From Diphasiastrum complanatum (Eukaryota; Streptophyta; Lycopodiopsida; Lycopodiales; Lycopodiaceae): a DNA stretch of 62,000 nucleotides. The DNA is taken from the NCBI GenBank assembly GCA_029204225.1, contig CM055095.1:66117940-66179939 (forward strand), in the 5' to 3' direction. This document shows, piece after piece, positions 12,097 to 22,981 of the stretch; the first letter of the stretch is position 1, and each line of letters starts with the position of its first letter. Position numbers and translations under genes: made by a program. The notes below the pieces were generated by a model. The model had not been told where the DNA came from. It did not search any database and worked only from the letters and a program-made list of their open reading frames with translations.

Positions 12097-12750
12097 TGTG
12101 AAGGATTTCAGATCATTCAAGATCCAATCCATGTCCCTGAACTTTGGTTACAATAAGGAGCAAACCAACAATCCTGCCAATGTAGAAAAATCAGCATCTA
12201 CATACAAAATGAGATGCAAACTCTAAGAGATATTGATCAAACATGAACCAAAACATAAAATATGTTTGATTTCCATACAATTACAGTACCCTACTGTATT
12301 TCACATGTGCGAAACCGAAAATTGCAATAAATGAGCATTCTACACACAATATTGCAAGATAACACCAAGATAGTGCACCAATGAGTAGTAGAACCCAAAG
12401 AGAACCATGTATAATGATGAAATGAGAGAGAGAAGAGAGAAGATGTGTCTCTCCACGAGTTCCATCCTTTTATAGAGTTTCCAAACCCTATTTGGCCGTT
12501 TGGCTTTCCCTCCAAAATGTAAACCCTACTATTTTTGGGTCTAGATTCAATGTACCCAAAGTTCAAATTTGAATCTCTCTCAAACTCGACTACCAACTTT
12601 CCCACACTTTTAAAAAATGTTTATTGAATGTATTTTAAACTATTATAACTTCAAAAAGTTTATCTCTAAGTCTAAAATGAGTTTTGGCCTCTTATTGACA
12701 ATTTACCAAAATGTGACTAAACTAGACTAAACTAGTTGAAATCTCTCACA
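12097..12750 (-). repeat. Element A 3' LTR (full, 654 bp)
   Basis: Bounded by TGTGAAGG and TCTCACA on the plus strand. It contains CTATAAAA on the minus strand at 12468-12475. It matches 16724-17091 apart from a 287-bp internal segment (12409-12695) missing there and minor changes. Confidence 0.88.
12468..12475 (-). promoter_or_regulatory. TATA box of the A LTR
   Basis: CTATAAAA on the minus strand, present only in the 3' LTR. The 5' LTR of the same element has lost it. Confidence 0.5.
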
Positions 12751-12838
12751 CTCCCTCTTCAACTAGTTTTGGCATAGTTTTGACAATAAAACTTTGATAC
12801 AACTTTAGAATGATCTCCATCCTAAGTATAGATCTTCT

Positions 12839-15800
12839 TTATAAGATTCTAAAGTATCTTTTATAATTGATATAGAGAATAGTGTCCAAATTGGATGCTT
12901 CACTATTTCTTACATCAATTTTACACATCACGATATAACTAGAACAGGAAGAACCAAATAGAATGTGAATGAAATGATTCCTCCATGTTTCAAACTTTGA
13001 ACTCTCTGAAAAATTACAACAACCAAACAATAAATGTGAGTGATGACCATTTGCTTGCTTGTCTCCTCCAACTTTGTCCTTTCTTGATATGTCTCCACCA
13101 TAAAACTCCATGAATGAGCCTCCATCTCCATCTTGCCACAAGATATCATCAACACTTGATGACTTGGCCATGAATGAGTGATATAATGAACCTCCAATAG
13201 CTTCATTTCCATCAGCAAAACCAGTCAAGAATGCTAGTACAACTCCAACAATAAGATATTGCAAGACAATGTAGCTAGTTTGTCCATATCTTGACAATTT
13301 GCACACATCCACTTGAAATAGCTCAAACATGAGATAGAACAAGTAAAATAAACTTGAACAACACTTCCTTGCTGTTCCTTTGACCTTACTTGAGTCTTTA
13401 ATAAGCTGCAAAAATAGATCCATAACATCTTTGCCAAATAACCTTCCTTTGATGCTCTTGACTAGCTCCAAATTGCCACCTTTCCTTTTGTGTCGTTGAA
13501 GCCCTTTGAGACCAACCTCTTGATTTTCCTCTTGACCATCAAAGTCATTAAACAAACTTTGTTTTCCAGATCTATTACTTGATTTTCCAGTATGAAAACC
13601 ATGAGAACCAATATCCACTTGCATAGAATCATCTACACAAGAAAATTCTCCAAAACATGTGAGTAAAGCAAAGTGAGTCGCTTCCACTTGCTTACCTTTC
13701 TCTTGATCATCAAAGATATCAAAGATATGAATATCTTCAGACCTAAACCTCTGGAAATACTCCCTCTCAAACATATGATCTAGATCCAACAAGAACTCAT
13801 CAATGCTTGATCTCGAATTTCCACAAAGGTTAGTGAAAACAATGTCACCAATGTCACCATCATAAATCAAAAGATAGATTCCAAACTTTTCATCCAACAT
13901 GAAGTAGAGTAGGTGAAGATGAGTATCAAACCTAATAAATTCAGCCCTCTTGAGTCCATAACAAACCTCAATAAGCTCACTAATGAGATCTCCCTTGCCT
14001 TGAAAAAATTGCCTCTCGATTTGCTCCATGTAGTCTTCTCCAACCAACCTTTTGCCATCTTGATCATGAGTGTTCAATTCATAATCATAGAATCCTTTGA
14101 GTTGATGAAGAGATGTGAGATGCATGCCTTGGATCTTCCCAAGAACCAATCTTCCATTGCTCTTTCCTTCATAAGACTCCCTCTTAATGATTGCATCATA
14201 AGAAGTAGAAACCTCAAAAACATTAGAAGCCATGAAAAAAATGATTAGTATCTTCAACATAAGGATGATTGAAGTACTCTCTTTTTTCAAACAAGAACTT
14301 CTACTCAATGTTTTAGGTAATGACTCATATGGTAATGATTCTTCCTCACTATCATTCACAATGACATCATTCAAAGTACATCCTACTTTGAACTCTTCAC
14401 ATACTTCTCTTCTTCTTGACTTGTGACTATCTTCCTCACCAAGTCTCTTGATAGAACCATTTGATCTACTCTCTTTATGAAGACATGTGACTCTACTTGC
14501 TGGAAAAATAACTTTCTTGGAATCATAACAAAATAATGTAGAAGAACCACCTCCTTCATGCATGCACCTAGCAACATCCTTTTCCATATGATCAAAGAAA
14601 TCATTAGCAACAATCTTTTCCAAGGAAGAACCTTCACCTCCATTGATGAAGTTAGCTCTTTCCTTACCTTTTGCATGCTTGCACTTGCCATGAAGAACCA
14701 TTGAAACACCATTATTATCCTCAAGACTAGCCAAGTTAGCACAAAGATGAACATCTCCAAGAATCATATTGGATCTTGACCTAGATCTAGCATAAGGAAG
14801 CTTTTTAGACTTTGCATAAGATCCACCAATCTTATTGATGCTAAAAGGTAACTTTGGAAAGTTGAGACCAATCTCCTTTTCCATTCCATCCCTTTTGTTA
14901 GCCATAACAAAAGCATCAAGCTTGAAAAGTCTACCTTGTTTATTGCCCCTAGCAACCAAGATTTCTTCCTTTGTAATGAAGCAAGCATCACCCCCAAACT
15001 TTACCATATATCCTTTCTCTATCATTTGACCAACACTTAACAAATTCTTTGAAAGTGAAGGAATGTAAAGAACACCATCAAGTCTTGCTTTCCTATTAGT
15101 AGAGAGACAAATAAGAATAGAACCAATACCTTCAATCACACACTCACCACCATTGGCCATGTGAATTGCTTTCTTGGCTCCATGATAAGAAGTAAAGAAC
15201 TCCTTGTGACTAGTCATGTGTGAACTAGCTCCACTATCAATCCACCATGAATCTTTGTCACCTTCACTTGATATTGGACTTAAAGAACACATCAAAAGAG
15301 AATCACAACCACCTAGATCCTCATCATTAGTAGTAAAGCTGATTTGCTTGCTACCTTCATCTCTTTGCTTCTTCAAACATTCATTAGCAAAATGCCCTTT
15401 GATTTCACAATAAAAGCATTTCAACTTAGACTTATCTTTCTTTTTGCCAAAAGAAGAAGTCTCACCTTGATCTTGCCCTTTAGACCACTTGCCTTTGCCT
15501 TTGCCCTTGAACTTGCCTTTGATGAACATAGCATCCTCTTCATAATGAGATGTCGATGTAGATCCACCTCCTCTTGATTGAAGCCTATACTCCTCATTCA
15601 CCAAGATCTCTTGCAAATCCACAATACTTGGCAAAGTCTTTTGAATAGCAAAACTTTGAACAAGATTATCATGATCATCCAACAAGCCATTAAGTATAAC
15701 TTGAACAAGTTCTACCTCCTTGACGCTTTTATCGATACATACTAACTCATCATTGAATGCTTTAACCCTCAAAACAAAAGCATGAGTACTCTCTTCCTTC

Positions 15801-16150
15801 TTTTGAGAACTTTGAAATATTTTCCTCCTAAGAGTAAGCACTCTTAATGTAGACTTGGATTCATAAAGCTTCTTCAAAGCTTCCCAAGCCTCCAAAAATG
15901 ATGTGCACTTACCAACTTCCTTGAGAAGTTCATTGGTAACATTCATCTTAATCATGTGTAGAGCTTTCTTTGCTCTCTTGTCATACCTCACTTGATCTTG
16001 AGGTGCCTGAGGCCTCTCCTCCACACCTGCAACAATCTCCATCAACTCATTCATCTCCAATAAGGACTCCATCCTCACCTTCCAAGTAGAGTAGTTGATT
16101 GAGGTAAGCCTATCATTGCTCTCCGACATAAAGCCTCCACTTGTAGCCAT
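12839..16150 (-). CDS. Gag-protease fused to a novel ~640-residue domain
   Basis: The ORF is uninterrupted for 1,103 codons. Residues 1-200 are copia Gag (NYSTWKVRMESLLEM, IKMNVTNELLKEVGKC) and closely resemble Gag of element H. Residues 245-258 are a CCHC knuckle, CFYCEIKGHFANEC, and 302-310 hold the protease motif WWIDSGASS (DSGA 305-308). The protease end (LYIPSLSKNLLSVGQMI) follows. At 428-460 there is a remnant of the integrase zinc domain that has lost its His pair and CxxC (GGSYAKSKK where H has CEHCALSKSH). Residues 461-1103 are not recognised. No DDE, YVDD or RNase H motifs occur. Hydrophobic, membrane-like stretches lie at about 627-641, 932-945 and 957-977. The start Met aligns with that of H. 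It may be captured host sequence, an env-like addition or filler; an open frame this long in AT-rich DNA suggests recent activity or selection. Confidence 0.8.
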   Translation of the reverse strand: MATSGGFMSESNDRLTSINYSTWKVRMESLLEMNELMEIVAGVEERPQAPQDQVRYDKRAKKALHMIKMNVTNELLKEVGKCTSFLEAWEALKKLYESKSTLRVLTLRRKIFQSSQKKEESTHAFVLRVKAFNDELVCIDKSVKEVELVQVILNGLLDDHDNLVQSFAIQKTLPSIVDLQEILVNEEYRLQSRGGGSTSTSHYEEDAMFIKGKFKGKGKGKWSKGQDQGETSSFGKKKDKSKLKCFYCEIKGHFANECLKKQRDEGSKQISFTTNDEDLGGCDSLLMCSLSPISSEGDKDSWWIDSGASSHMTSHKEFFTSYHGAKKAIHMANGGECVIEGIGSILICLSTNRKARLDGVLYIPSLSKNLLSVGQMIEKGYMVKFGGDACFITKEEILVARGNKQGRLFKLDAFVMANKRDGMEKEIGLNFPKLPFSINKIGGSYAKSKKLPYARSRSRSNMILGDVHLCANLASLEDNNGVSMVLHGKCKHAKGKERANFINGGEGSSLEKIVANDFFDHMEKDVARCMHEGGGSSTLFCYDSKKVIFPASRVTCLHKESRSNGSIKRLGEEDSHKSRRREVCEEFKVGCTLNDVIVNDSEEESLPYESLPKTLSRSSCLKKESTSIILMLKILIIFFMASNVFEVSTSYDAIIKRESYEGKSNGRLVLGKIQGMHLTSLHQLKGFYDYELNTHDQDGKRLVGEDYMEQIERQFFQGKGDLISELIEVCYGLKRAEFIRFDTHLHLLYFMLDEKFGIYLLIYDGDIGDIVFTNLCGNSRSSIDEFLLDLDHMFEREYFQRFRSEDIHIFDIFDDQEKGKQVEATHFALLTCFGEFSCVDDSMQVDIGSHGFHTGKSSNRSGKQSLFNDFDGQEENQEVGLKGLQRHKRKGGNLELVKSIKGRLFGKDVMDLFLQLIKDSSKVKGTARKCCSSLFYLFYLMFELFQVDVCKLSRYGQTSYIVLQYLIVGVVLAFLTGFADGNEAIGGSLYHSFMAKSSSVDDILWQDGDGGSFMEFYGGDISRKDKVGGDKQANGHHSHLLFGCCNFSESSKFETWRNHFIHILFGSSCSSYIVMCKIDVRNSEASNLDTILYINYKRYFRIL

Positions 16151-16711
16151 GTTGAAGTGACCTGGTCTTCTTTTTCAATATGTTCCAATGCTCACTCTCT
16201 TGAATGTCAACAAATGAACTCAAGAAGAAATCACAAAGATATGGAACCTCTCAAATCTCTTCTAGCACTTCTAACTAGAAAATCAACACATAGAATAGTG
16301 AAATTCAATCTAATGATTCTTGCCACTTCCTAAGATTGAAACACTCTCAAATGAACTTCATTAACCTCACAAACTAGAGATCCAATCAAAATTAGGGTTT
16401 TGACAAAATCACAAAAAATTGAATATCTCAAATTCTACATGCAATTTCTAGAAACTTGATATATCTTCTTGTAGACTCTAATGAGACCTTCCTAATGCAC
16501 CAAAAATCATCTAAATCCAGCAAGCCAAGTTTGAAATCGGAATTGATCAAGTATATAACCCTATATTGAGTTTTGACCTACAAAAGATCAATTCTACACA
16601 TGCAAAAATGATGATTTTTGAGTAGCGATCAATCTAGCATGCTCTAGCATTGGTAACTCCTCCAAATCTTTGCTAAAGATGGCTGATCCTTTCATAACCT
16701 GAAACAGAAGA
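16151..16711 (-). other. Element A 5' leader
   Basis: Untranslated leader between PBS and Gag start. It has no ORF of note and no recognisable structure beyond AT-rich sequence. Confidence 0.5.
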
Positions 16712-16723
16712 GCTATGATACCA
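16712..16723 (-). other. Element A primer binding site
   Basis: The minus strand reads TGGTATCATAGC directly after the 5' LTR, one base from the initiator-Met tRNA complement. Confidence 0.8.
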
Positions 16724-17091
16724 TGTGAAGGATTTCAGATCATTCAAGATCCAATCCATGTCCCTCATCTTTGGTTACAATAAGGAGCAAACCAACAATC
16801 CTGCCAATGTAGAAAAATCAGCATCTACATACAAAATGAGATGCAAACTCTAAGAGGTATTGATCAAACATGAACCAGAACATGAAATATGTTTGATGTC
16901 CATACAATTACAGTACCCTACCATATTTCACATGTGTGGAACCGAAAATAACAATAAATGAGCATTCTACACACAATATTGCAAGATAACACCAAGATAG
17001 TGCACCAATGAGTAGTAGAACCCAAAGAGAACCATTGACAATTTACCAAAATGTGACTAAACTAGAAAAAAACTAGTTGAAATCTCTCACA
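16724..17091 (-). repeat. Element A 5' LTR (368 bp, internally deleted)
   Basis: It matches the 3' LTR but lacks 287 bp between ..GAACCAT and TGACAATT, including the TATA box. Two bases (AT) are shared at the break. As the 5' LTR would drive transcription, this copy is probably promoterless. Confidence 0.85.
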
Positions 17092-17154
17092 ATAAGGATA
17101 CTTGCACATTTTTTGTTAATCTTTCTTTGTTCTGGGGCACATGTCTTTGGATAG
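17092..17154 (-). pseudogene. Copia relic C, segment 2 (RT)
   Basis: The minus strand reads LSKDMCPRTKKD, a stop, then QKMCKYP. This matches copia RT (consensus LSKDxCPxTxEE..Y..VPY). It is the only 63 bp of C left between elements A and B. It joins segment 1 and segment 3 in frame when each target duplication is counted once. Confidence 0.7.
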
Positions 17155-17870
17155 TGTTGATTTCACACATGTGGATTGTCCACTACATGTACTTGTGATC
17201 TCCTAAGGTGTGTAGATGCACCATTCAAGATCTATCTTTGATCCTATGGCAAAAACACACTACTACATGCATTCAATCACTTCCAACTCTCACTCACGCG
17301 TGTGGGAAGTATTCAAAAATTATTCTAAGTAAAAACAAGCTGCTCTCCTTGGGTAGAGAGAGAAAAACCATCATGAGCTCTCTGGTAGAGAGAGAAAGCT
17401 AGAAATCCAATAACACTCAAAATCCACAAAATCACCAAATCAATTAGTTCCAAAATGAGGAATACAATGATACTAGTAGATCCACGAGCTACCACTATGC
17501 TTAACTATGATCGGACCACACTTTGTCACCTCTTAATCCTATTGGACCATTGATCTATGCACCTCTTAATTCTATTGGACTATATTCAAGCACACCTCAA
17601 ATTCCTATTGGACCTCACATGGTTCCACCTCTAAATCCTATTGGACCTCTTAGAATTCATCAAACAAATGCATTACACTTGTCTACACTCTAATTGGCAC
17701 GAGTTTAGCCTCTTACTCTATTTTGGCTCAATAGTGGCATTACAAGTGGAAATGCATAATTTGCCATCTATGCCAAATTTGTTCTTATCAACATCCTACG
17801 CCTAGATGCTTGATATAAAAAACATAAGACCCCTATATCTAACATAGATAATCTTTTTCAATTCTTCACA
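17155..17870 (-). repeat. Element B 3' LTR (716 bp)
   Basis: Plus-strand start TGTTGATTTCACAC, end CAATTCTTCACA, followed by CTCCT (PPT AGGAG on the minus strand). It is nearly the same as 22247-22981 but lacks about 20 bp after GATGCACC. Confidence 0.88.
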
Positions 17871-17939
17871 CTCCTAATAAATTATCTATGAAGATTTAAG
17901 CATTGATCTTGATATAACTCCAAGATTAGATCTATGTTT

Positions 17940-19365
17940 GATGAAAAGCACTTTTGCTCAAAGGCTTGGTGAGTAGATCGGCAATACAAGAGGACGAGTT
18001 GGCATGCTCCAAATAGATTTCTCCTCCAATAAGATTTTCTCTCACAAAATGGTGTGCCATTCTATGTGCTTGCTTCTTGCATGAAATATGGGATTATTGG
18101 CAAGAGCTTGGGCCGAGATGTTATCACACTTGATCATTGGTAGATCATCTTCCTTGATGCACTTTAGCTCCATTAATAACCTCTTGATACAAAGCACCTC
18201 TTTGGTAGTTGTAGTGAGTGCTTTGTACTCGGCCTCACATGAAGAGAGAGATATAGTATCTTGCTTTTTGGAAAGCCAAGATATTAGATTGCCTCCAAGA
18301 AAGATAGTGTATGCACTAATAGACTTTCGATCCATCTTGTCACTTGCAAAGTCCAAATCTGAGTAGCCAACAATGGATAGATCTTCACTTTTATAAAGTA
18401 GACCATAATCACAAGATGAAGATACATATCTTAGAATCCTCTTGGCCATCTTCCAATGATGGATCTTAGGATCTTGCATAAATTGACTCAATTTGTGCAC
18501 ACAAAAACTTAGATCGGGCCTAGTAATAGTAAGCCAAATCAAGGAGCCTACAAGACTCCTAAAAAGTGTGATGTCCTCAAAGGATCTTTCATCACCTTTA
18601 TTAGGATCTTTTACAATTTGCTCCATTGGAGTATCTATGCTCTTAGAATTTTCCATATGGAATTTTTTTAACATAGAGTGAGCATATCTAGATTGGCATA
18701 TAAAGACATGATTTTCATAAAAATCAATTTCTAGGCCTAGGATGTAATGTATCTCTCCTAGATCTTGCATTTTGAACTCACATCCAAGTGCTAGCTTAGT
18801 TTCATCAACTAGCTTGATACAACTTCCACAAAGAATAATGTCATCAAGATAAATTAGAATAATGACAATATTGCTATCAACAAACTTTAGATACATGGAA
18901 GGATCATAGTCACTAAGAGTAAATCCTAGTGAGATAAGAAAAGAATCAAGTCTTGAATACCATGATCTTGGTGCTTGCTTGAGTCCATAAAGACTTTTGA
19001 AGAGCAAGCACACTTTGGACTCATCCTTGAGGTTGTTCCATATAGATCTCCTCCTCAAGATAACCATTTAGAAAAGCATTGGATACATCTAAGTGGAACA
19101 TCTTCCACTTAAAGAAACAAGCAAGAGAAATAAGAATTCTTATTGTCACCATCTTTGCAACGGGTGCAAAGGTCTCCTCATAATCAAGGCCATAGATTTG
19201 AGCAAATACTTTGGCACATAATCTTGCTTTATACTTGTTGATGGTGCCATCATGATTGAACTTGATCCGAAATACCCACTTGCAACCAATCACATGCTTG
19301 TTGGATGGAGGATCCACAACCTCCCAAGTATTGTTGGTGATCAATGTATCATACTCTTGCTTCAT
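17940..19365 (-). pseudogene. Element B reverse transcriptase and RNase H
   Basis: The RT start (IGCKWVFRIKFNHDGTINKY, ETFAPVAKMVTIRILISLA, LDVSNAFLNG) lies at 19021-19365. The frame then shifts near 19060 and continues as SLYGLKQAPRSWYSRL, with the catalytic box LIYLDD (Leu for the usual Val). RNase H follows with SDLDFASDKMDRKS and SLSSCEAEYKAL. A last frameshift near 18045 separates the tail, which can still be read to about 17940 (ADLLTKPL-type sequence). Copies RNA to DNA in the family; this copy cannot make a full product. Confidence 0.85.
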
Positions 19366-20494
19366 GGCATCATACCACTCCTTGGTATTGAGTGCCTCTT
19401 GTACACTCTTTGGCTCTTCATGAGAGACATAAAAACATAATTAGTGGAATCAAGATCCACTTGTTTGCCTTTGTCAACAAATGAGAGCCTCTTAGGCTCA
19501 GATCTATCTCTCATGGATCTTCTTGGTGAGAAAATCTGAGGAGAGTCTTCTTCAAATCTCGACCCCATCACATCATGATTGTCTTCAAAATCAATTATTG
19601 GTGATGCATCCATAGACTTCTTGATCTCGGCCTCTGCAAAAGATGAGTGTTGATCTTCATGAAAGACAACATCACTACTTTCAATAACTTGAGAAGTAGA
19701 GAGTATAAAGACTCTATAGGCCTTCTTGATGGATGAGTATCCAACCATGATCCCTTTGCATGCACTAGGATCTTCCTTCTTCCTTGTTTCCAAGGGAATA
19801 TGGACAAAGCATATGCATCCAAAAACTCTAAGGTGATCAACCTTAGGCTTCTTCAAACATAAGATTTCATATGGTGACTTTCCTCCAAAAGCTATATGTG
19901 GGAGCCTATTGCAAAGATAATTTTCACAATTAATGGCTTCTCCCCAAAAATCTTTGGGCAAAAATGCCTCAATTCTCATAGATTTTGCACATTCACATAG
20001 AGATCTATTCTTTCTCTCGACCATTCCATTTTGAGATGGAGAGTAGGCATAAGAGAACTCTCTTTTGATGCCTTCAAGCTCACAAAAATCATGAAATTTA
20101 TTGGAGATATATTCACCACCTCCATCACTTCTAAGAATGAGAATTGCTTCTCTACATAAGCTTTGAAAATAAGGAAATGATCAAACACCATAGATTTAGA
20201 AGCAAGAAGATATATCCAAGTGAATCTTGTGAAATCATCAATGAAAGTAACAAAACAAGTGGCTCCTCCCTTGCTTGTAGTTGATGAGAAATGCACATCC
20301 GAGTGGATTAACTCCAAAGGAAGCTTGCTTTTGATACAAGATCTTGTAAATGGCTTTTTGTGAGATTTAGCAATAGCACAAGCCTCACAAGGCTTGATCT
20401 TCTTGGAGAATGACTTTGGCAAGCCAATAGCTTTGGCTTCTTTGATCATAGAGAGCATGGATTTGTAGTTGGGATGTCCCAACCTCCTATGCAT
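19362..20494 (-). pseudogene. Element B integrase
   Basis: The zinc domain (HRRLGHPNYKSML.. CEACAIAKSHKKPF) and the first catalytic Asp region (LIHSDVHFSS, FVTFIDDFTRF) lie in 19976-20494. A frameshift near 20150 hides the second Asp. The third region, MVERKNRSLCECAKSMR, carries the catalytic Glu and opens the segment 19362-20024. That segment continues through FGCICFVHIPLETRKKEDPS and the linker to RT. A further frameshift follows near 19430. Confidence 0.85.
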
Positions 20495-21837
20495 AATTCC
20501 TCCATAGAGAGCTTGTTCACAAGAGCAACATTACAAGCATTCACATACTCATTTGGATCTAGTTTATAGATGCCTCCAAATCTAGATCCTAATGCAAGTA
20601 TCTCAACATTCTTCTTGATAGTGCAAGTATCAACATTGAATTTTACATCAAGGCCATTATCAAGCAATTGACCAACACTAATAAGATTCTTAGTAAGCTT
20701 AGGTACATAAAGAACTTTAGAGAGAGAAAGAACTTTAGAGGATGCAAGCTTCAAGGGAATGTTCCCTATGCCTTCAATAGGACATTCAAAATCATTTGCA
20801 GTGTATATTGATTTCTTGACTCCATCATAAGGTGCAATAGAAGAGAAAGAGTCCTTGGAGCTACACATATGTGAAGAGGCTCCACTATCAATATACCATA
20901 GGTCGTCCTTCTTGAAAGGAGTAGATGAGAAACTAGAGACCATAAGAGATCCCTCTCCATCACTTGCAATGGTGTCTTCCTTCTCATTGGCAATGTTGGC
21001 TTGCTTGAGTTGATTCTTCTTCTTGAAGCAATTGGTGGCATAATGGCCTTTCTTGCCACAATAAAAGCACTTGATCTTCTTCTTCTTGAGCTTGGATGAT
21101 GAAGCATTAGAGGAATCATCTTCCTCCTCATCTTTGTCTTTGGATTTAACTTTGTCCTTGCTTGAGAATTGTTGATGTTGGTTCTTGCTCCTCCCTTTGT
21201 GCTTATCCTTGGCAAAGAGAGCTTTGCCATCATTATGAGTGAGAGAGAGCTTGTCCATCCTCAAGAGCTTGTACTCTTGTCTTGATTCTTCTGAAATAAG
21301 CACACTTTGGAGAGCCTCCAGACTTGGTAGCTCCTCCTTAATGGCATAGGATTGGACAAGGTTATCAAATTCACTTCTCAAGCCATTGAGAATGACTTGA
21401 ACTAGCTCCTTTTGATTGATGGAATCACCAATACAAGCAAGTTCTCTATGAATATCTTTTACTCTCAAAACATAACTAGATGCACTCTCATCACTCTTTT
21501 GGCTACTTTGAAAGATTTGATTCCTAAGAGTGAGAAGCCTAGAGGTATTCTTAGCCTCATACGTAGTCTTGAGACAATCCCAAGCTTCTTTGGCTATTGT
21601 ACAAGTACCCATCTCCCTCAACATCTCATTAGAGACATTCATCTTAATGTAGTGGAGAGCAATCCTAGCTCTATTTCTGTATTTTTGAACCTCTTGAAGA
21701 ACTTGTGGTTCTTCTTCAAGGCCAAGAACTATGTCCATCACATCTTGAAGGATCAAGATGGACTCCATCCTCATTTTCCAAATTGAATAGTTTGAAGTGG
21801 ACAATCTTTCACTTGGTTCCAACAAGGATGAACCCAT
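20446..21837 (-). pseudogene. Element B Gag and protease
   Basis: The open frame runs from 21900, but the Met at 21835-21837 (MGSSLLEPSERLS) matches related Gag starts. It contains the Gag core (NYSIWKMRMESILI, IKMNVSNEMLREMGTC), a knuckle CFYCGKKGHYATNC and the protease motif WYIDSGASSHM with catalytic Asp. The frame ends by a shift at about 20490, where the integrase zinc domain begins in another frame. Confidence 0.88.
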
Positions 21838-22234
21838 TGAAGATATTTGAAGTGAAGAAAACTCAAATGATGAACAATAAATGTTGCTACACACTCTCAA
21901 TAGGATCCAATAATAGAGTACTATCTCCTCCTATGAAAGATCTTGCAAGTATTTGTGAATTGATTCTCACTAGCTACACAAATCTCTCTTAAACAAGATC
22001 TATTTTGGATCAACCATGAAAGAGAACTCCCAAACTAAATTTGGATGTTCCTCACACGTGTCTGAGCACCTGATTTTGTAAAGTACCAGGTCAGACCCAA
22101 TCAATGTCCTTTTGATCTCTTTTGATCCAAAATTGAACAAGATAGCTAGGAAAATGGACCTTGACAATTTCTAGCTCAAGATTGATGAATAGTTTTCACT
22201 TAAATGGATCAAAATGCATGGTAACCTTAGGTAG

Positions 22235-22246
22235 GCTCTGATACCA
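22235..22246 (-). other. Element B primer binding site
   Basis: The minus strand reads TGGTATCAGAGC, a perfect match to the initiator-Met tRNA complement, abutting the 5' LTR. Confidence 0.9.
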
Positions 22247-22981
22247 TGTTGATTTCACACGTGTGGATTGTCCACAACATGTACTTGTGATCTCCTAAGG
22301 TGTGTAGATGCACCAAGATCAAGACTAGATTGAGATTCAAGATCTATCTTTGATCCTATGGCAAAAACACACTACTACATGCATTCAATCACTTCCAACT
22401 CTCACTCACACATGTGGGAAGTACTCAAAAATTATTCTAAGTGAAAACAAGCTGCTCTCCTCGGGTAGAGAGAGAAAAACCATCTTGAGCTCTCGGGTAG
22501 AGAGAGAAAGCTAGAAATCCAATAACACTCAAAATCCACAAAATCACCAAATCAATTAGTTCCAAAATGAGGAGTACAATGATACTAGTAGATCCATGAG
22601 ATACCACTATGCTTAACTATGATTGGACCACACTTTGTACCTCTTAATCCTATTGGACCATTGATCCATGCACCTCTTAATTCTATTGGACTATATTCAA
22701 GCACACCTCAAATTCCTATTGGACCTCACATGGTTCCACCTTTAAATCCTATTGGACCTCTTAGAATTCATCAAACAAAAGCATTACACTTGTCTACACT
22801 CTAATTGGCACGAGTTTAGCCTCTTACTCTATTTTGGCTCAATAGTGGCATTACAAGTGGAAATGCATAATTTGCCATCTATGCCAAATTTGTTCCTATC
22901 AACATCCTGCGCCTAGATGCTTGATATAAAAAACATAAGACCCCTATATCTAACATAGATAATCTTTTTCAATTCTTTGCA
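22247..22981 (-). repeat. Element B 5' LTR (735 bp)
   Basis: Begins TGTTGATTTCACAC next to the PBS and ends AATTCTTTGCA, versus AATTCTTCACA in the other LTR (two transitions). It includes the ~20 bp missing from the 3' LTR. Confidence 0.85.

Larger units (their letters stand above)
12097..17091 (-). mobile_element. Element A: copia element lacking INT core/RT
   Basis: This 4,995-bp element has terminal repeats 12097-12750 and 16724-17091, a PBS and a PPT (GTTGAAGAGGGAG at 12751-12763, minus strand). The flanks ATAAT/ATAAG are a near-match 5-bp target duplication. It is inserted in relic C. It carries one long ORF with Gag and protease but no integrase core, RT or RNase H, so it must depend on another element. 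Its PPT plus the first LTR bases (TTGAAGAGGGAGTGTGA) are identical to those of element H. Confidence 0.85.
17155..22981 (-). mobile_element. Element B: copia element with decayed pol
   Basis: It has LTRs at both ends, a perfect PBS and a full domain order Gag-PR-INT-RT-RH, but at least five frameshifts. It is inserted in relic C. The flanks GATAG and AGTAG are only a weak 5-bp duplication, although the C reading frame resumes correctly across it. The outer end of the right LTR differs from its partner by two transitions. Confidence 0.85.

Noticed and set aside
13913-15577. Plus-strand ORFs of 64-111 residues opposite element A
   Set aside because: They are antisense shadows of the 1,103-codon ORF, with no motifs or independent starts.
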